NCBI RefSeq assembly: GCF_003226325.1
Contig: NZ_PDOD01000004.1
Span: 1-64,000, forward strand
DNA length: 64,000 nucleotides
Reading direction: 5' to 3'
From: Salipaludibacillus keqinensis
GTDB lineage: Bacteria; Bacillota; Bacilli; Bacillales; Salisediminibacteriaceae
Made by a program: the position numbers and the translations under genes. Shown here in pieces: positions 28,695 through 37,790 of the stretch. The notes under the pieces were generated by a model. That model did no database searches, was not told where the DNA came from, and was given only the letters and a program-made list of their open reading frames with translations. The stretch's first letter is position 1. Each line of letters opens with the position of its first letter.

Positions 28695-28873
28695 TTTCCG
28701 TTGAAGGTGACCTAATAAAAGGATTCTTAGGAACGCAGATTTTATAAAGCATTTTAAAGGAATGGAGAAAGAGTATGTTTTAAATAAAGGGATATTTGGA
28801 ATAGAACTGGTAGCGTCACGAATCATTTTAATTAATTTTTCAGTGATATAAATGACAGACAGGAGGTATTGTT

Positions 28874-30430
28874 GTGAACAAGGAAAGAGAAGATGTAACG
28901 AAAGGAAAATTGATAGACTATAAGATCTTTTTGCCCTCTTTATTTGTTATTCTTGGCATTAGTGTGCCATTCTCAATGTATGAGGCACAATCTTTAGAAG
29001 TGTTAAACAGAACTTTTGATACGATCGTTGAGGTTTTCAGCTGGGGATATATTTGGTATGCCCTCATTTTGCTCGGGGCAGGGCTGTATTTCTCGTTTTC
29101 TAAATATGGAAAGGTTGTTTTAGGTGATCCGACAGAGAAGCCCCGATTTACTTTGTTTGAATACTCTTCCATATTAATAGCCATGGGGCTTGGGTCGACG
29201 ATTATGCGAACGGGATTAGTAGAATGGTCTTCCGTTGCCCTTGATCCTCCCTTTGGATTAGAAGCCCAGTCCGGAGAAGCGCTGTTAATGGGGAATGCCT
29301 ATAGTATGTTTCTTTGGAGCTTTCAAACGTTTGCTATCTTTGTCATGGCAGCTCCAGCGATGGCGTATATACTGCATGTGCGCAAGCGACCATTGATGAG
29401 AATATCTGAAGCTTGCCGATGTATTTTCGGTGATCGATTTACAGATGGATTAGGCGGGAAATTCCTAGATCTTATATTTCTAGTGAGCATTCTTTCCGGT
29501 GCCGCCGTCACATTGGGATTAGGTACGCCAATTGTTACGTATAACTTATCTAAATTATTCTCTATAGAAGTGACTTTTGGATTAACGTTACTTGTCACCG
29601 TTATTTGGGTCATGCTCTTCTCTATGAGTGCTTACTTAGGTATTGATAAAGGGATTAAACGATTAAGTACCTTTAACATGTATCTCGCAGGAGGATTTGC
29701 TTTATTTGTCATGGTGGCAGGACCTGGCGTCTTTATTCTTGATTATTTTACTGAAAGTGTCAGTTACCTCATAACCAACTATGTTAATATTTCACTTTAT
29801 ACGGGCTCTGTAGATCCTGGAGGTACCACGCATATTCAGAGCCACACCATTTTCTGGTTTGCTTATAATGCGACGTGGGCGATGCTTCATAGTATATTTG
29901 CAGCGAAAATCTCTCAAGGAAGAACAATTAAAGAAATGATCTTAACTTATTTATTTGCTCCTACTCTTTTAGCGTGGATCGCCACTGGTGTCCTTGGTGG
30001 ATTGAGTGTGCACAGGCAGCTTACTGAAGCCGTTCCGGTATTTGATATAGTACAGAACAATGATCAAATGGCATTGGTTCCAGAAATTTTAGCCTCATTG
30101 CCTTTATCGACGTTGGCTATTATTGTCTTTTCCATTGTGGCGATGGTTTTCTTAACGACTACGCTTGATTCCACAACTTATACGATTGCTGCTTATACAA
30201 GTACGAAAGATATGAGTAAAACGGAACCATCGAGAGTTTTACGAATTGTTATTGCTGCAATTATTGCCGTAGTTGCTTTGGCATTAATGAGAGTTGGTGG
30301 CTTAGCACCTCTAGAAGTTGTTTCAGGACTAATGGGTCTGCCGATCATAGTTATTCAATTCTTAACGATCTATGCTGCGAAGAAAATGATCGATCAAGAC
30401 CAAGCGTGGGTAACCAATGTTAGAAAGTAA
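28874..30430 (+). CDS. BCCT-family transporter (betaine/choline/carnitine type)
   Basis: A 518-residue transporter with about 12 membrane helices. The family region in helix 8 is recognisable: FWFAYNATWAMLHSIFAAKISQGRTIKEM. The glycine motif in helix 3, usually GxGIG in Na+-coupled betaine carriers, reads here AMGLGSTIMRTGLVEWSS, so substrate coupling may differ, more like CaiT-type members. Start is GTG after AGGAGGT. It is a likely osmolyte importer by context beside betA-gbsA, but no GbsR-like site is seen before it. Confidence 0.82.
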   Translation: MNKEREDVTKGKLIDYKIFLPSLFVILGISVPFSMYEAQSLEVLNRTFDTIVEVFSWGYIWYALILLGAGLYFSFSKYGKVVLGDPTEKPRFTLFEYSSILIAMGLGSTIMRTGLVEWSSVALDPPFGLEAQSGEALLMGNAYSMFLWSFQTFAIFVMAAPAMAYILHVRKRPLMRISEACRCIFGDRFTDGLGGKFLDLIFLVSILSGAAVTLGLGTPIVTYNLSKLFSIEVTFGLTLLVTVIWVMLFSMSAYLGIDKGIKRLSTFNMYLAGGFALFVMVAGPGVFILDYFTESVSYLITNYVNISLYTGSVDPGGTTHIQSHTIFWFAYNATWAMLHSIFAAKISQGRTIKEMILTYLFAPTLLAWIATGVLGGLSVHRQLTEAVPVFDIVQNNDQMALVPEILASLPLSTLAIIVFSIVAMVFLTTTLDSTTYTIAAYTSTKDMSKTEPSRVLRIVIAAIIAVVALALMRVGGLAPLEVVSGLMGLPIIVIQFLTIYAAKKMIDQDQAWVTNVRK

Positions 30431-30434
30431 ATGA

Positions 30435-30482
30435 AAAGCCCTTCAGTAGATAAAAAGTCTAGTGAAGGGCTTCTTTTTTTTT
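30435..30482 (+). terminator. terminator of the BCCT gene
   Basis: AAGCCCTTCA and TGAAGGGCTT pair around a 17-base loop and are followed by CTTTTTTTTT. The remaining ~270 bp to 30752 is AT-rich and gene-free, holding the promoter region of the next gene. Confidence 0.9.
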
Positions 30483-30752
30483 GTAGCGTAATCATTTTCC
30501 TTTCAGGCGAACCTTACTTCATCCCATCCTAAAAATTGACATTTATTTCTGTTTATTGATAAGTTGTGACAATAGTCACTGTAAATATGGTTTTTATTAT
30601 AATAAAAAGGGTATAAAGTAACAAGATTTACATGAGTATAAGTGAAGTGTAACTTTCAATATAATGTAAAAATAGATCTCGGTACCTAGCAAATATGTGT
30701 GATAATGGGGTATGTAATTACTAAATTTTCTATTTACAGGAGGTATAAGGAA

Positions 30753-32138
30753 TTGAAAGAAAAAAAAGTTAAATTAGGCATTGGGATTAGTGCTCTTTTA
30801 GTTGTGTTAATTGGAGGAATTTTATTTTATTCATTTATTTCATCGCCTGAAGTGAAATTGGCCAGGGCATTTGAAAGTTTATCTCAAGAAGATCAAGCTC
30901 AAGTAACAAGTACAATGGATATGAGTATCGATTTAGATATGAGTGCCAGTGAATTGGGCATGTATGGGGAAGAAGAAATTTTCTTTGATATGATGCAAAG
31001 TATGTTAGATAACATCTCAGGAACAAGTACCGTCGTTTGGGATAATGAAAACAAAGTAGTGGAAATGAACGCTACTTACGGTATTTCAGGAGATATCCAG
31101 GGGGAAGATATTCATTTACAGGTGCCTTTTTCCTTGTATTTAGATGAAAATGGGGATGAGGTGGCGTTCGATCTTGAACCATATGTAGACTTCACTTCTG
31201 AGGCGATCGATGTCATTTCTTATAACGTCTTGCCTAATATACCTGAACTTCAAGAAGATTTGGAGCTTTTGGCAGAAGGAGAAGACGTAGGAGACTTTCT
31301 TTCAACTGAGTTGAATCAATTAGTGGTCCCAATTATTGAAGACACTCTCCGGGGTAAGAAGTATTCAGAGCCATTAGACATAGACGAAAACATTTTTCGA
31401 GAGGATGAAGATGAGCGTTACTTATTAACGTTCATTCTTGAGAATATGCTTGAATACATGAAAGAACATAATGAAGAAGATATTGTAACGGAAGACGATA
31501 ATTGGATCACAGTAAGTTTGGAAGAAGAGATGTTTTTTGATTCTTTGCTTTATGCATTAAGAGAAGTAGAAAAAGATGAAGAAGCGAAAAAAACTTTTGA
31601 AGAAACTTACGAAGAAGACATCGAAACGACGATTTCAGATTTAGAGGAAGCGAGAGATGATTTAGAGGATGTTTCCCTTTCCCTTACTGCAAGCTTTTTA
31701 GTGAAGCAAAACACGATTCACGAAAGCCAGATGGATTTCACTCTCACGTTTGAAGAAGATGGGCAAAACGTGAACGTCGCAGGAACTGTTACAAGTGAAT
31801 ATTCCTACGGAGAGGAAGCTGATTTCTTATTTTATGGCCAAGATCGTGAAGAAATAACGGAAGAAGAGCTTGATCAAATGGGCTATGAGATTGAAATGAC
31901 TGTAGACAACTACATGATGGAAAATTATCAGTACGAAGATGAATACATGTACGAAGACGAATACGAGGTTGAATTAACAGAAGAAGAACAAGAGTTAATC
32001 GAAGCCATTGAAGCAGAAGAAGTGACCCACGACGACTTCGCCTTGACTCCTGAAGAAATGTATTACTGGGTCATTGATCTTGAAATGCAAGGGTTAGTAG
32101 AGCAAGGGACATCTGACCTATATATGCCTTCTAATTAG
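30753..32138 (+). CDS. membrane-anchored acidic protein of unknown function
   Basis: A 461-residue protein, not recognised. From the TTG at 30753 (AGGAGG 8 bases upstream) it has a short basic N-terminus, one helix (about residues 8-30, LGIGISALLVVLIGGILFYSF) and a long hydrophilic, probably extracellular part. The region is very acidic, with a C-terminal run rich in Glu, Asp and Tyr around YEDEYMYEDEYEVELTEEE. An upstream ATG in frame (30705) would add residues before the good ribosome site and is less likely. Single gene with a terminator. Confidence 0.7.
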   Translation: MKEKKVKLGIGISALLVVLIGGILFYSFISSPEVKLARAFESLSQEDQAQVTSTMDMSIDLDMSASELGMYGEEEIFFDMMQSMLDNISGTSTVVWDNENKVVEMNATYGISGDIQGEDIHLQVPFSLYLDENGDEVAFDLEPYVDFTSEAIDVISYNVLPNIPELQEDLELLAEGEDVGDFLSTELNQLVVPIIEDTLRGKKYSEPLDIDENIFREDEDERYLLTFILENMLEYMKEHNEEDIVTEDDNWITVSLEEEMFFDSLLYALREVEKDEEAKKTFEETYEEDIETTISDLEEARDDLEDVSLSLTASFLVKQNTIHESQMDFTLTFEEDGQNVNVAGTVTSEYSYGEEADFLFYGQDREEITEEELDQMGYEIEMTVDNYMMENYQYEDEYMYEDEYEVELTEEEQELIEAIEAEEVTHDDFALTPEEMYYWVIDLEMQGLVEQGTSDLYMPSN

Positions 32139-32149
32139 TAGTTAAATAG

Positions 32150-32187
32150 AAAAGCGGACCTTCCAACATTAGGAGGTTCGTTTTTTC
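32150..32187 (+). terminator. terminator after the acidic membrane protein gene
   Basis: GCGGACCTTCC and GGAGGTTCGTT pair imperfectly around AACATTA and are followed by TTTTT. Confidence 0.7.
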
Positions 32188-32195
32188 ATATTTTA

Positions 32196-32421
32196 GGAAT
32201 CGATAGAAACGAAGATATCAGTAATAAATTTATTGAGGAAGCTGGAAAGAGGTCGATAAGTGAATTTATCGGTAATAAATTAATAGAGGAAGCCGAAAAG
32301 AGGTCGATAAGTGAATTTATCGGTAGAAAATCAAATGAGGAAGCTAGAAAGAGGTCGATAACCGCGAGTATCGGTAATGATTTGAATAAAGCAAGGCATG
32401 AAGAGCCGATAAGTAGTCATG
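32196..32421 (+). repeat. 51-bp tandem repeat, four units plus a partial
   Basis: Four consecutive 51-bp units at 32218-32268, 32269-32319, 32320-32370 and 32371-32421, preceded by a partial unit from 32196. Units 1-3 share GAGGAAGC, GAAAGAGGTCGATAA and TATCGGTA; unit 4 is more diverged. As 51 is divisible by three, one frame stays open from 32142 to 32450, with a 17-residue repeat containing KRSISEFIG, but without ATG, GTG or TTG. Treated as a noncoding intergenic repeat. Confidence 0.85.
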
Positions 32422-32573
32422 CTAGATCATTTGGAGATCAGCACTTGTAAAAGGGTTTTCAAATGAAAATAAAGCTAAGTTAGGTTATACTCATGTTCTG
32501 CGCAAAAGTAAAAGAATAGAAATTCAACTAAAAATGATTAAATTTTCAATCATTTTACTGAGGAGGAGCGGTC

Positions 32574-34073
32574 ATGGAACAAAAGAAGTGGAACATGCCC
32601 CATACGTTTATTATCATCTTTTTCGTCGTTGTGCTTGCGGGGATGTTGACGTATATGGTGCCAATGGGGATCTTTGAAACAGAAGAAGTTACATATGAAA
32701 GTGGAGGACAAGAACAAACTCGCACCGTATTAATCCCTGAAACATTTGAATACGTGACGAATGATCAAGGAGAACCTGTGCGAGACGGTGTTAGTCTCTT
32801 TGAACCTTTTGGAGGAGTTGGTTTCTTAAACTATGCCTTTGAAGGAATGGTTTCAGGAGACAAATGGGGATCGGCGGTTGGAGTGGTAGCGTTCATCTTA
32901 ATTATTGGTGGTGCGTTCGGGATTATCATGCGCACGAAAGCCATTGATCAAGGCATTCTCTCAATCATTGATAAAACAAAAGGGAGAGAAGCGCTGCTTA
33001 TTCCGGTCATGTTCTTCTTTTTCTCGCTGGGTGGAGCGGTATTCGGTATGGGTGAAGAAGCGATTGCCTTTGCGATTATCCTCATCCCATTAGTGATTGC
33101 ATTAGGTTATGACGCGATTACTGGAGTAATGATTACATATGTGGCTACGCAAATAGGCTTCGCTACGTCGTGGATGAACCCGTTCGGTGTAGCCATTGCC
33201 CAAGGGGTATCTGACGTTCCGGTTCTTTCAGGAGCCCCCTTTCGGATTGCAATGTGGGCGGTCTTTACTGCAGTAGGGATCGTGTATACGATGTGGTACG
33301 CAAACAAAGTACGGAAAGACCCAAGTGCTTCTTATTCAATGAAGGCAAATGAATTTTTCAAAAAACATAATCAAACACAAGATTTTAACAAAAAGTTTAC
33401 TTTAGGAGACACTCTTGTGGTTCTCACCCTTGCATTAGGGATTGTTTGGATCATTTGGGGTGTGGTTCAAGACGCCTACTTTATTCCGGAAATTGCTACT
33501 CAATTTTTTACGATCGGACTAGTTGCCGGGATTATTGGTGTTATCTTTAAATTGAATGATATGAGAGTAAACGATATCGCAGAGAGTTTCTCTGAAGGAG
33601 CTCAGCAACTTTTGCCGGCGGCTCTTGTAGTCGGGATGGCTAAAGGAATCGTGATCATTTTAGGTGGAGATGCAGCAGATGAAGCATCTGTCTTGAATAC
33701 AATCTTATTTCATGCAGGCGGATTAATTGATCATTTACCTGAAGTGATCTCAGCGAGCTTTATCTTAGTATTTCAGTCAGTCATCAACTTTTTTGTTGTA
33801 TCAGGATCAGGACAAGCAGCATTAACGATGCCTCTCATCGCACCTTTGTCTGACATTGCTGGAGTTTCTAGACAAATAGCCGTGTTGGGCTTCCAACTTG
33901 GTGATGGCTTAACGAATATTATCGTGCCTACATCAGCTGCGTTAATGGGCACATTGGGTGCAGCCCGAGTAGAGTGGGGGACTTGGTTCCGGTTTATATT
34001 TAAATTTCAATTACTTATGTTTGGACTAGCTCTTGCTTTCGTCATTCTAGCAGTACTTATAAACTTTTCATAA
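32574..34073 (+). CDS. YfcC-family membrane carrier
   Basis: A 499-residue polytopic protein of the YfcC/DcuC-like superfamily, whose members include arginine/ornithine and C4-dicarboxylate carriers. It shows WNMPHTFIIIFFVVVLAGMLTYMVPMG, a periplasmic-side loop, VFGMGEEAIAFAIILIPLVIALGYD and the C-terminal SGSGQAALTMPLIAPLSDIAGVSRQ, all typical of YfcC. GGAGGAG precedes the ATG. It is followed 78 bp later by an AIR-synthase-like gene, possibly one transcript. Substrate unassigned; an amino acid or peptide is plausible. Confidence 0.85.
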   Translation: MEQKKWNMPHTFIIIFFVVVLAGMLTYMVPMGIFETEEVTYESGGQEQTRTVLIPETFEYVTNDQGEPVRDGVSLFEPFGGVGFLNYAFEGMVSGDKWGSAVGVVAFILIIGGAFGIIMRTKAIDQGILSIIDKTKGREALLIPVMFFFFSLGGAVFGMGEEAIAFAIILIPLVIALGYDAITGVMITYVATQIGFATSWMNPFGVAIAQGVSDVPVLSGAPFRIAMWAVFTAVGIVYTMWYANKVRKDPSASYSMKANEFFKKHNQTQDFNKKFTLGDTLVVLTLALGIVWIIWGVVQDAYFIPEIATQFFTIGLVAGIIGVIFKLNDMRVNDIAESFSEGAQQLLPAALVVGMAKGIVIILGGDAADEASVLNTILFHAGGLIDHLPEVISASFILVFQSVINFFVVSGSGQAALTMPLIAPLSDIAGVSRQIAVLGFQLGDGLTNIIVPTSAALMGTLGAARVEWGTWFRFIFKFQLLMFGLALAFVILAVLINFS

Positions 34074-34151
34074 CTTCAAGGTAATATTGACTCAAATACC
34101 TACCAATATCAGGTCTAGGTTACGCCGTGAAGGGGGGATAAACGTTACGTC

Positions 34152-34931
34152 ATGTATATTGATGAACCTGTGAAATTCATGAGAAAAGAACGGGACCTTA
34201 CATTAATCGAAATGAACCCTAAGCAGTACTTAGTCATCGCATGTGATTCTGACGGTGGGATTGGTAATAAACTTCAAGACACTGTTAATGTTTCTGAGGA
34301 GACCATCGCTCAATTTGCTGTCCGCGTTCCTTTATTTGAAATAATTGCATGCGGTGCAAAGCCTTTTATGGTCATTGACTGCCTATCGGTTGAAATGGAT
34401 CCTACTGGTAAAAAGATCCTCAGTGAAATAAAACGATATGTCCGTGAGGCAGGAATCACTGAGGACGTGCAATTTAACGGGAGTACAGAAGAGAACGTGC
34501 CGACTGTGCAAACAGGAATTGGGATAACTGTACTTGGCATGGTTGATAAGCAGCATCTATCTATTGGTTCTTCTCAATTGGGTGATGAAGTACTCTGTAT
34601 TGGAAACCCAAAGAGTGGACCCGAACATGACATTTATACGGGTGATCCCGAAATCGTTTCTTTGAAAGACTTGCTAAAGTTAAGAAAGAACCATCGCGTT
34701 CGAGATATTTTACCAGCAGGATCAAAGGGAGTTCGATACGAAGCTGAACAAATATCTCAAAGCACAGAATTGGATTTTGTACAGAATAGAGAGACCAGTA
34801 TAGATTTCATGCAATCTGCTGGACCTTCCACTTGTGTACTTGTTACTACGAGTAAAAAGAGTATTAAAGAGATTACAGAGCAAGTTCAAGCGCCAGTCCA
34901 TAGAATCGGTGAGCTTTTAAAAAGGTCATAA
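34152..34931 (+). CDS. AIR synthase (PurM)-superfamily protein, function unassigned
   Basis: A 259-residue protein with a PurM-like N-terminal fold (ACDSDGGIGNKLQDTVNVS, then ARVPLFEIIACGAKPFMVIDCLSVEMDPTG; here AVRVPLFE) and a PurM-C-like half (TGIGITVLGMVDKQHLSIGSSQLGDEVLCIGNP). It is too short for purine AIR synthase and lies far from pur genes. AIRS-related proteins of Firmicutes include kinases of unusual substrates; alpha-ribazole kinase is one possibility I cannot test here. GGGGGG lies 14 bases before the ATG, unusually far. Confidence 0.65.
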   Translation: MYIDEPVKFMRKERDLTLIEMNPKQYLVIACDSDGGIGNKLQDTVNVSEETIAQFAVRVPLFEIIACGAKPFMVIDCLSVEMDPTGKKILSEIKRYVREAGITEDVQFNGSTEENVPTVQTGIGITVLGMVDKQHLSIGSSQLGDEVLCIGNPKSGPEHDIYTGDPEIVSLKDLLKLRKNHRVRDILPAGSKGVRYEAEQISQSTELDFVQNRETSIDFMQSAGPSTCVLVTTSKKSIKEITEQVQAPVHRIGELLKRS

Positions 34932-34951
34932 AATTTTTATAGATAGTAAAG

Positions 34952-34982
34952 AAACGGACTTCAATTGAAGTTCGTTTTTTTA
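34952..34982 (+). terminator. terminator of the YfcC/AIRS-like unit
   Basis: AAACGGACTTCAA and TTGAAGTTCGTTT form a near-perfect palindrome followed by TTTTT. Confidence 0.88.
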
Positions 34983-35181
34983 TCTTTTATGAAGCGACAG
35001 ATTATCGAGTTTTGGATAAGTAGCTAGCCGAGAAAGATCATAGAGCCAGCTACAAAAAAAGTAAAAAAGATAAAATTTTATAATTTTTCGCATGACTTTC
35101 AAAAAAGTCCAAACACGCTTGAACTTATGAACATAAGCTGAAGTGTAAGATAAAAGTAAAATAGGAAAGGTGGGATTGTTC

Positions 35182-35328
35182 ATGTACCATCAAGGTTGCT
35201 ATGATCCATGCGGATACAACTACGGTGTTGCTGGAGTTCAAACGAAACCTGGCAATGGTTTTGCGTTGATTGTCGTGTTATTTATCCTTTTAGTTATCAT
35301 CGGCGCATCATTCAAGAAGCACTGTTAA
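35182..35328 (+). CDS. YjcZ-family miniprotein (48 aa)
   Basis: A 48-residue small protein: Cys/Tyr/Gly-rich head (MYHQGCYDPCGYNYG) followed by GFALIVVLFILLVIIGASF, a single helix, and a short basic end. The helix sequence with a preceding Gly-Phe-Ala is the hallmark of the YjcZ family of sporulation-associated miniproteins in Bacillaceae. AAAGGTGGG precedes the ATG. A second family member follows 105 bp later. Confidence 0.85.
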   Translation: MYHQGCYDPCGYNYGVAGVQTKPGNGFALIVVLFILLVIIGASFKKHC

Positions 35329-35432
35329 TTGTTAAGGAGAAGTGAACGTCTTTTTGTACTTTTATCAGAAAGTACAAACGATTACAAACTGAAGTCGTTT
35401 CATGTTAAATAAATCAAGGGGGGTGACTTGAT

Positions 35433-35528
35433 ATGTCCTATACTCATGAATCTGGGTTTGCTCTGTTAGTGGTGTTGTTTATCTTGTTAGTCATTATCGG
35501 AGCATCATATTGCGGTTACGGCTATTAA
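35433..35528 (+). CDS. YjcZ-family miniprotein (31 aa)
   Basis: A 31-residue protein: MSYTHESGFALLVVLFILLV plus IIGASYCGYGY. It shares the helix and the terminal Gly/Tyr/Cys-rich tail with the YjcZ family and with its neighbour at 35182. GGGGGGTGA lies 8 bases before the ATG. A strong terminator follows. Confidence 0.87.
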   Translation: MSYTHESGFALLVVLFILLVIIGASYCGYGY

Positions 35529-35537
35529 TAGAGAACA

Positions 35538-35568
35538 GAGTGCCTGCTTCAGGCATTCTTTTTCTTTT
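35538..35568 (+). terminator. terminator after the YjcZ pair
   Basis: GAGTGCCTG and CAGGCATTC pair around CTT and are followed by TTTTTCTTTT. Confidence 0.88.
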
Positions 35569-35700
35569 GAGCTGAATTACCACCAAAACAAGTTATGGGT
35601 TTAAGAGGGGAGACTTCGTGAACACCTTCGAATAAATAATAGGTTTGACGATGTTCTCATTTTCTCATTGCTAAAAAAAGAACGTCCCATTTATGTATAT

Positions 35701-35746
35701 CCAAGAAGCCTTTTACAAGTTTTCCATGCTTGTGTGAGGCTTCTTG
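35701..35746. terminator. hairpin at the 3' end of the renalase-like gene
   Basis: CAAGAAGCCT and AGGCTTCTTG, with inner CAAG/CTTG pairing, form a long stem just past the minus-strand stop. No strong T run follows on either strand, so termination is likely but not certain. Confidence 0.5.
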
Positions 35747-35749
35747 AAT

Positions 35750-36727
35750 TTAGTTATAAAAGTGTTGAGCCACAGCTTTCCCGACGTGCATTCCCGAAAG
35801 AATGGCACTTTCTACCCGAGTACGTCCGCTAGAGTCGTCTTTAGTTAAGAAGCTATCTCCTGCTATGAAAATAGGTAGATTGTCAACTTGTAAAAATGGC
35901 TCTCTATGAACTTGGGTTGCTTCAGCAAACCGCCACCGTTTAAGTTGAGAACGAGCAATCTGGTCAACAGAGAGCACTTCGGCGTGAAGAATATCAACGA
36001 TTTGAGCTAATACGTCTTCATCCTTTTCTTCAAATCGTGCAGAACTCCAATCTCCGGTCATGTAGACAGACAGAATGGACGTAGGTGAGATGCCTTTTTG
36101 ATCGTTAGCGACAATTTTATCAACCCCATGAGGTAAGCCGCTGGATATAATCCCCTCTTTTCCAATAGATATCGATTCATTTAATGTTAATAGACCAACA
36201 AAGCATGGTTTAAACTGTAAAGATTCCAATGCACTTTTTGTATGACTTGGTAGGCTGATCGACGAATCATGAAGCAATTGCAAAGCTTGTGGAACGGGAG
36301 CGGTGACGATTACAGCATCACTGCTGAATTCTTTGTCGTTCTGTGTGGTGAGAGAGACGGTTGAGCCGGATCGATTTATTCGTAACACTTTTTCTTCAAG
36401 TTCTAGTGGGAGGCCCTCAGCTAGTTTTTTCACGAGGGAATTCATTCCCTCAGTTCCTCGATACCTAGGATAATCCTCACCAAACCACCGTTCAACCCAT
36501 TTGTTCTCAAGCCATTCTTCCGTGAGTTGTTGTAATTCAGTGGATCTTACAGTGAAGAATTGTGCTCCGTGGTCGGCACGTCCGTTTTCGATTCGCCTTG
36601 TTGCCATTCGTCCCCCGACACTTCTTGATTTTTCGATAATCGTGGGGTCGTGTCCTAATTCCCGTAACGTTCTTGCGGCAAAAATTCCAGATAAACCTCC
36701 GCCAATAATGGATATATTCATGGTCAT
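35750..36727 (-). CDS. renalase-like NAD(P)/FAD-dependent amine oxidase family protein
   Basis: A 325-residue flavoprotein. The dinucleotide fold is ISIIGGGLSGIFAARTLRELGHDPTIIEKSRSVGGRMATRR, followed by ADHGAQFFTVRS, the renalase-type pattern. The C-terminal FAD motif is LPIFIAGDSFLTKDDSSGRTRVESAILSG. Two ATGs (36727, 36721) follow GAGGGGA. Bacterial renalases oxidize off-form dihydronicotinamides to NAD(P)+; whether this one does is inference. It lies downstream of nei on the same strand. Confidence 0.8.
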   Translation of the reverse strand: MTMNISIIGGGLSGIFAARTLRELGHDPTIIEKSRSVGGRMATRRIENGRADHGAQFFTVRSTELQQLTEEWLENKWVERWFGEDYPRYRGTEGMNSLVKKLAEGLPLELEEKVLRINRSGSTVSLTTQNDKEFSSDAVIVTAPVPQALQLLHDSSISLPSHTKSALESLQFKPCFVGLLTLNESISIGKEGIISSGLPHGVDKIVANDQKGISPTSILSVYMTGDWSSARFEEKDEDVLAQIVDILHAEVLSVDQIARSQLKRWRFAEATQVHREPFLQVDNLPIFIAGDSFLTKDDSSGRTRVESAILSGMHVGKAVAQHFYN

Positions 36728-36813
36728 TTAATCCCCTCTCATGAGAAAACGTTCGTCTAATGTGGTTTACTATGAATCTATGACGCTCCAAATGATTAAC
36801 TACTCCATTGTTT

Positions 36814-37638
36814 TCACTTCTCGCCCTGACAAGTGGGACAATAATAGCATCGCCGGCTGCCCGCTTGAAATTTAACGATTGAGGTTGAACATTGATGACA
36901 AGGTTCTCCTTCCCGATTAAACACCCAGTGACGGTATTGCTTTCTCGTCTTCCCCGCTAATTTCAACTTTTCTGCTACTTTTAAATCGGTAGTGATCCCG
37001 TTATGCAGGTAAGATTGCCACATGAGATCAATTGTGGCTTTAGCGGCTTGAGCAAGCTGGTCAGGGCGACAATCGACTGGACGGGCAGTAGGAGGGATTT
37101 GAGCTACGTACATAATTTCACTGCGCAAGTAATTTCCAATTCCCGCGACAAACGATTGGTCTAAAAGTAAAGAAGTCCATTTCCTTTTATGAAAAGGTTT
37201 ACTAGAGAACCGATGGATGAGATCATCTGCCTGAATGTTTTCACTCAAGATGTCCGGGCCGATCTTCGATATAAAAAGATGGTTTGGGACTTCTTCATCA
37301 AGTAGAACGTCGATGTCCGATGCACTGTATAGTAATGCTGACTTTTTTTCATTATGAATGGCAAGACGAAGCTGGCGGTTTGTGTTTGGATAATTGTAAG
37401 CATTTCGAATCATCCACTTGCCGTAAAGTTGATTATGAGAATAGATAGTCCATCCATGATCAAAGCGAATCAACATCGCTTTTCCTTTCGTATCCACTCT
37501 TTCTACCTTTGCACCTCGTAATTGATCTTCATACCCTTGTAAACTCTCGAACGCAAAAGAAATATCAAGCACGGGTTGGTCTTTAATTGCTTTTTCTACT
37601 TGGTCTGCGGCTTTTCGAATCTCAGGTCCCTCAGGCAT
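36814..37638 (-). CDS. nei: endonuclease VIII (Nei), Fpg/Nei DNA glycosylase
   Basis: A 274-residue base-excision glycosylase/AP lyase for oxidized pyrimidines. From the ATG at 37638 the mature N-terminus is MPEGPEIRKAADQVEKAI, with the catalytic Pro2 and Glu3. YSHNQLYGKWMI, VAGIGNYLRSEIMYVAQIPP and the C-terminal zinc finger CHQCSTSIVKF...CYYCPTC are present. The seven codons upstream (to 37659) are not needed. The MPEGPEIRKAAD start and SHNQLYG point to Nei rather than Fpg. Confidence 0.9.
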   Translation of the reverse strand: MPEGPEIRKAADQVEKAIKDQPVLDISFAFESLQGYEDQLRGAKVERVDTKGKAMLIRFDHGWTIYSHNQLYGKWMIRNAYNYPNTNRQLRLAIHNEKKSALLYSASDIDVLLDEEVPNHLFISKIGPDILSENIQADDLIHRFSSKPFHKRKWTSLLLDQSFVAGIGNYLRSEIMYVAQIPPTARPVDCRPDQLAQAAKATIDLMWQSYLHNGITTDLKVAEKLKLAGKTRKQYRHWVFNREGEPCHQCSTSIVKFQAGSRRCYYCPTCQGEK

Positions 37639-37753
37639 TAATGATGTTCCTTTCCTCAAACGTAGTGAATTAATGTCGTTATGTATGATTGTAAATTATA
37701 CTTTCTGCCAGTTTGTAAAACAAATAAATAGAATGGCCGGAATAGTAAAAGAC

Positions 37754-37782
37754 TTGAATAATCTTACAATTGCGATTATACT
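37754..37782 (+). promoter_or_regulatory. SigA promoter of the acyl-CoA catabolic operon
   Basis: TTGAAT (37754-37759), 17-bp spacer, TATACT (37777-37782). The TetR-type palindrome starts 8 bases downstream, overlapping the expected transcription start. Confidence 0.7.
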
Positions 37783-37790
37783 AAATGTAC

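Noticed and set aside
32142-32450. Open frame through the 51-bp repeats as a normal gene
   Set aside because: It has no ATG, GTG or TTG and begins inside the preceding terminator; kept as a repeat with a note.
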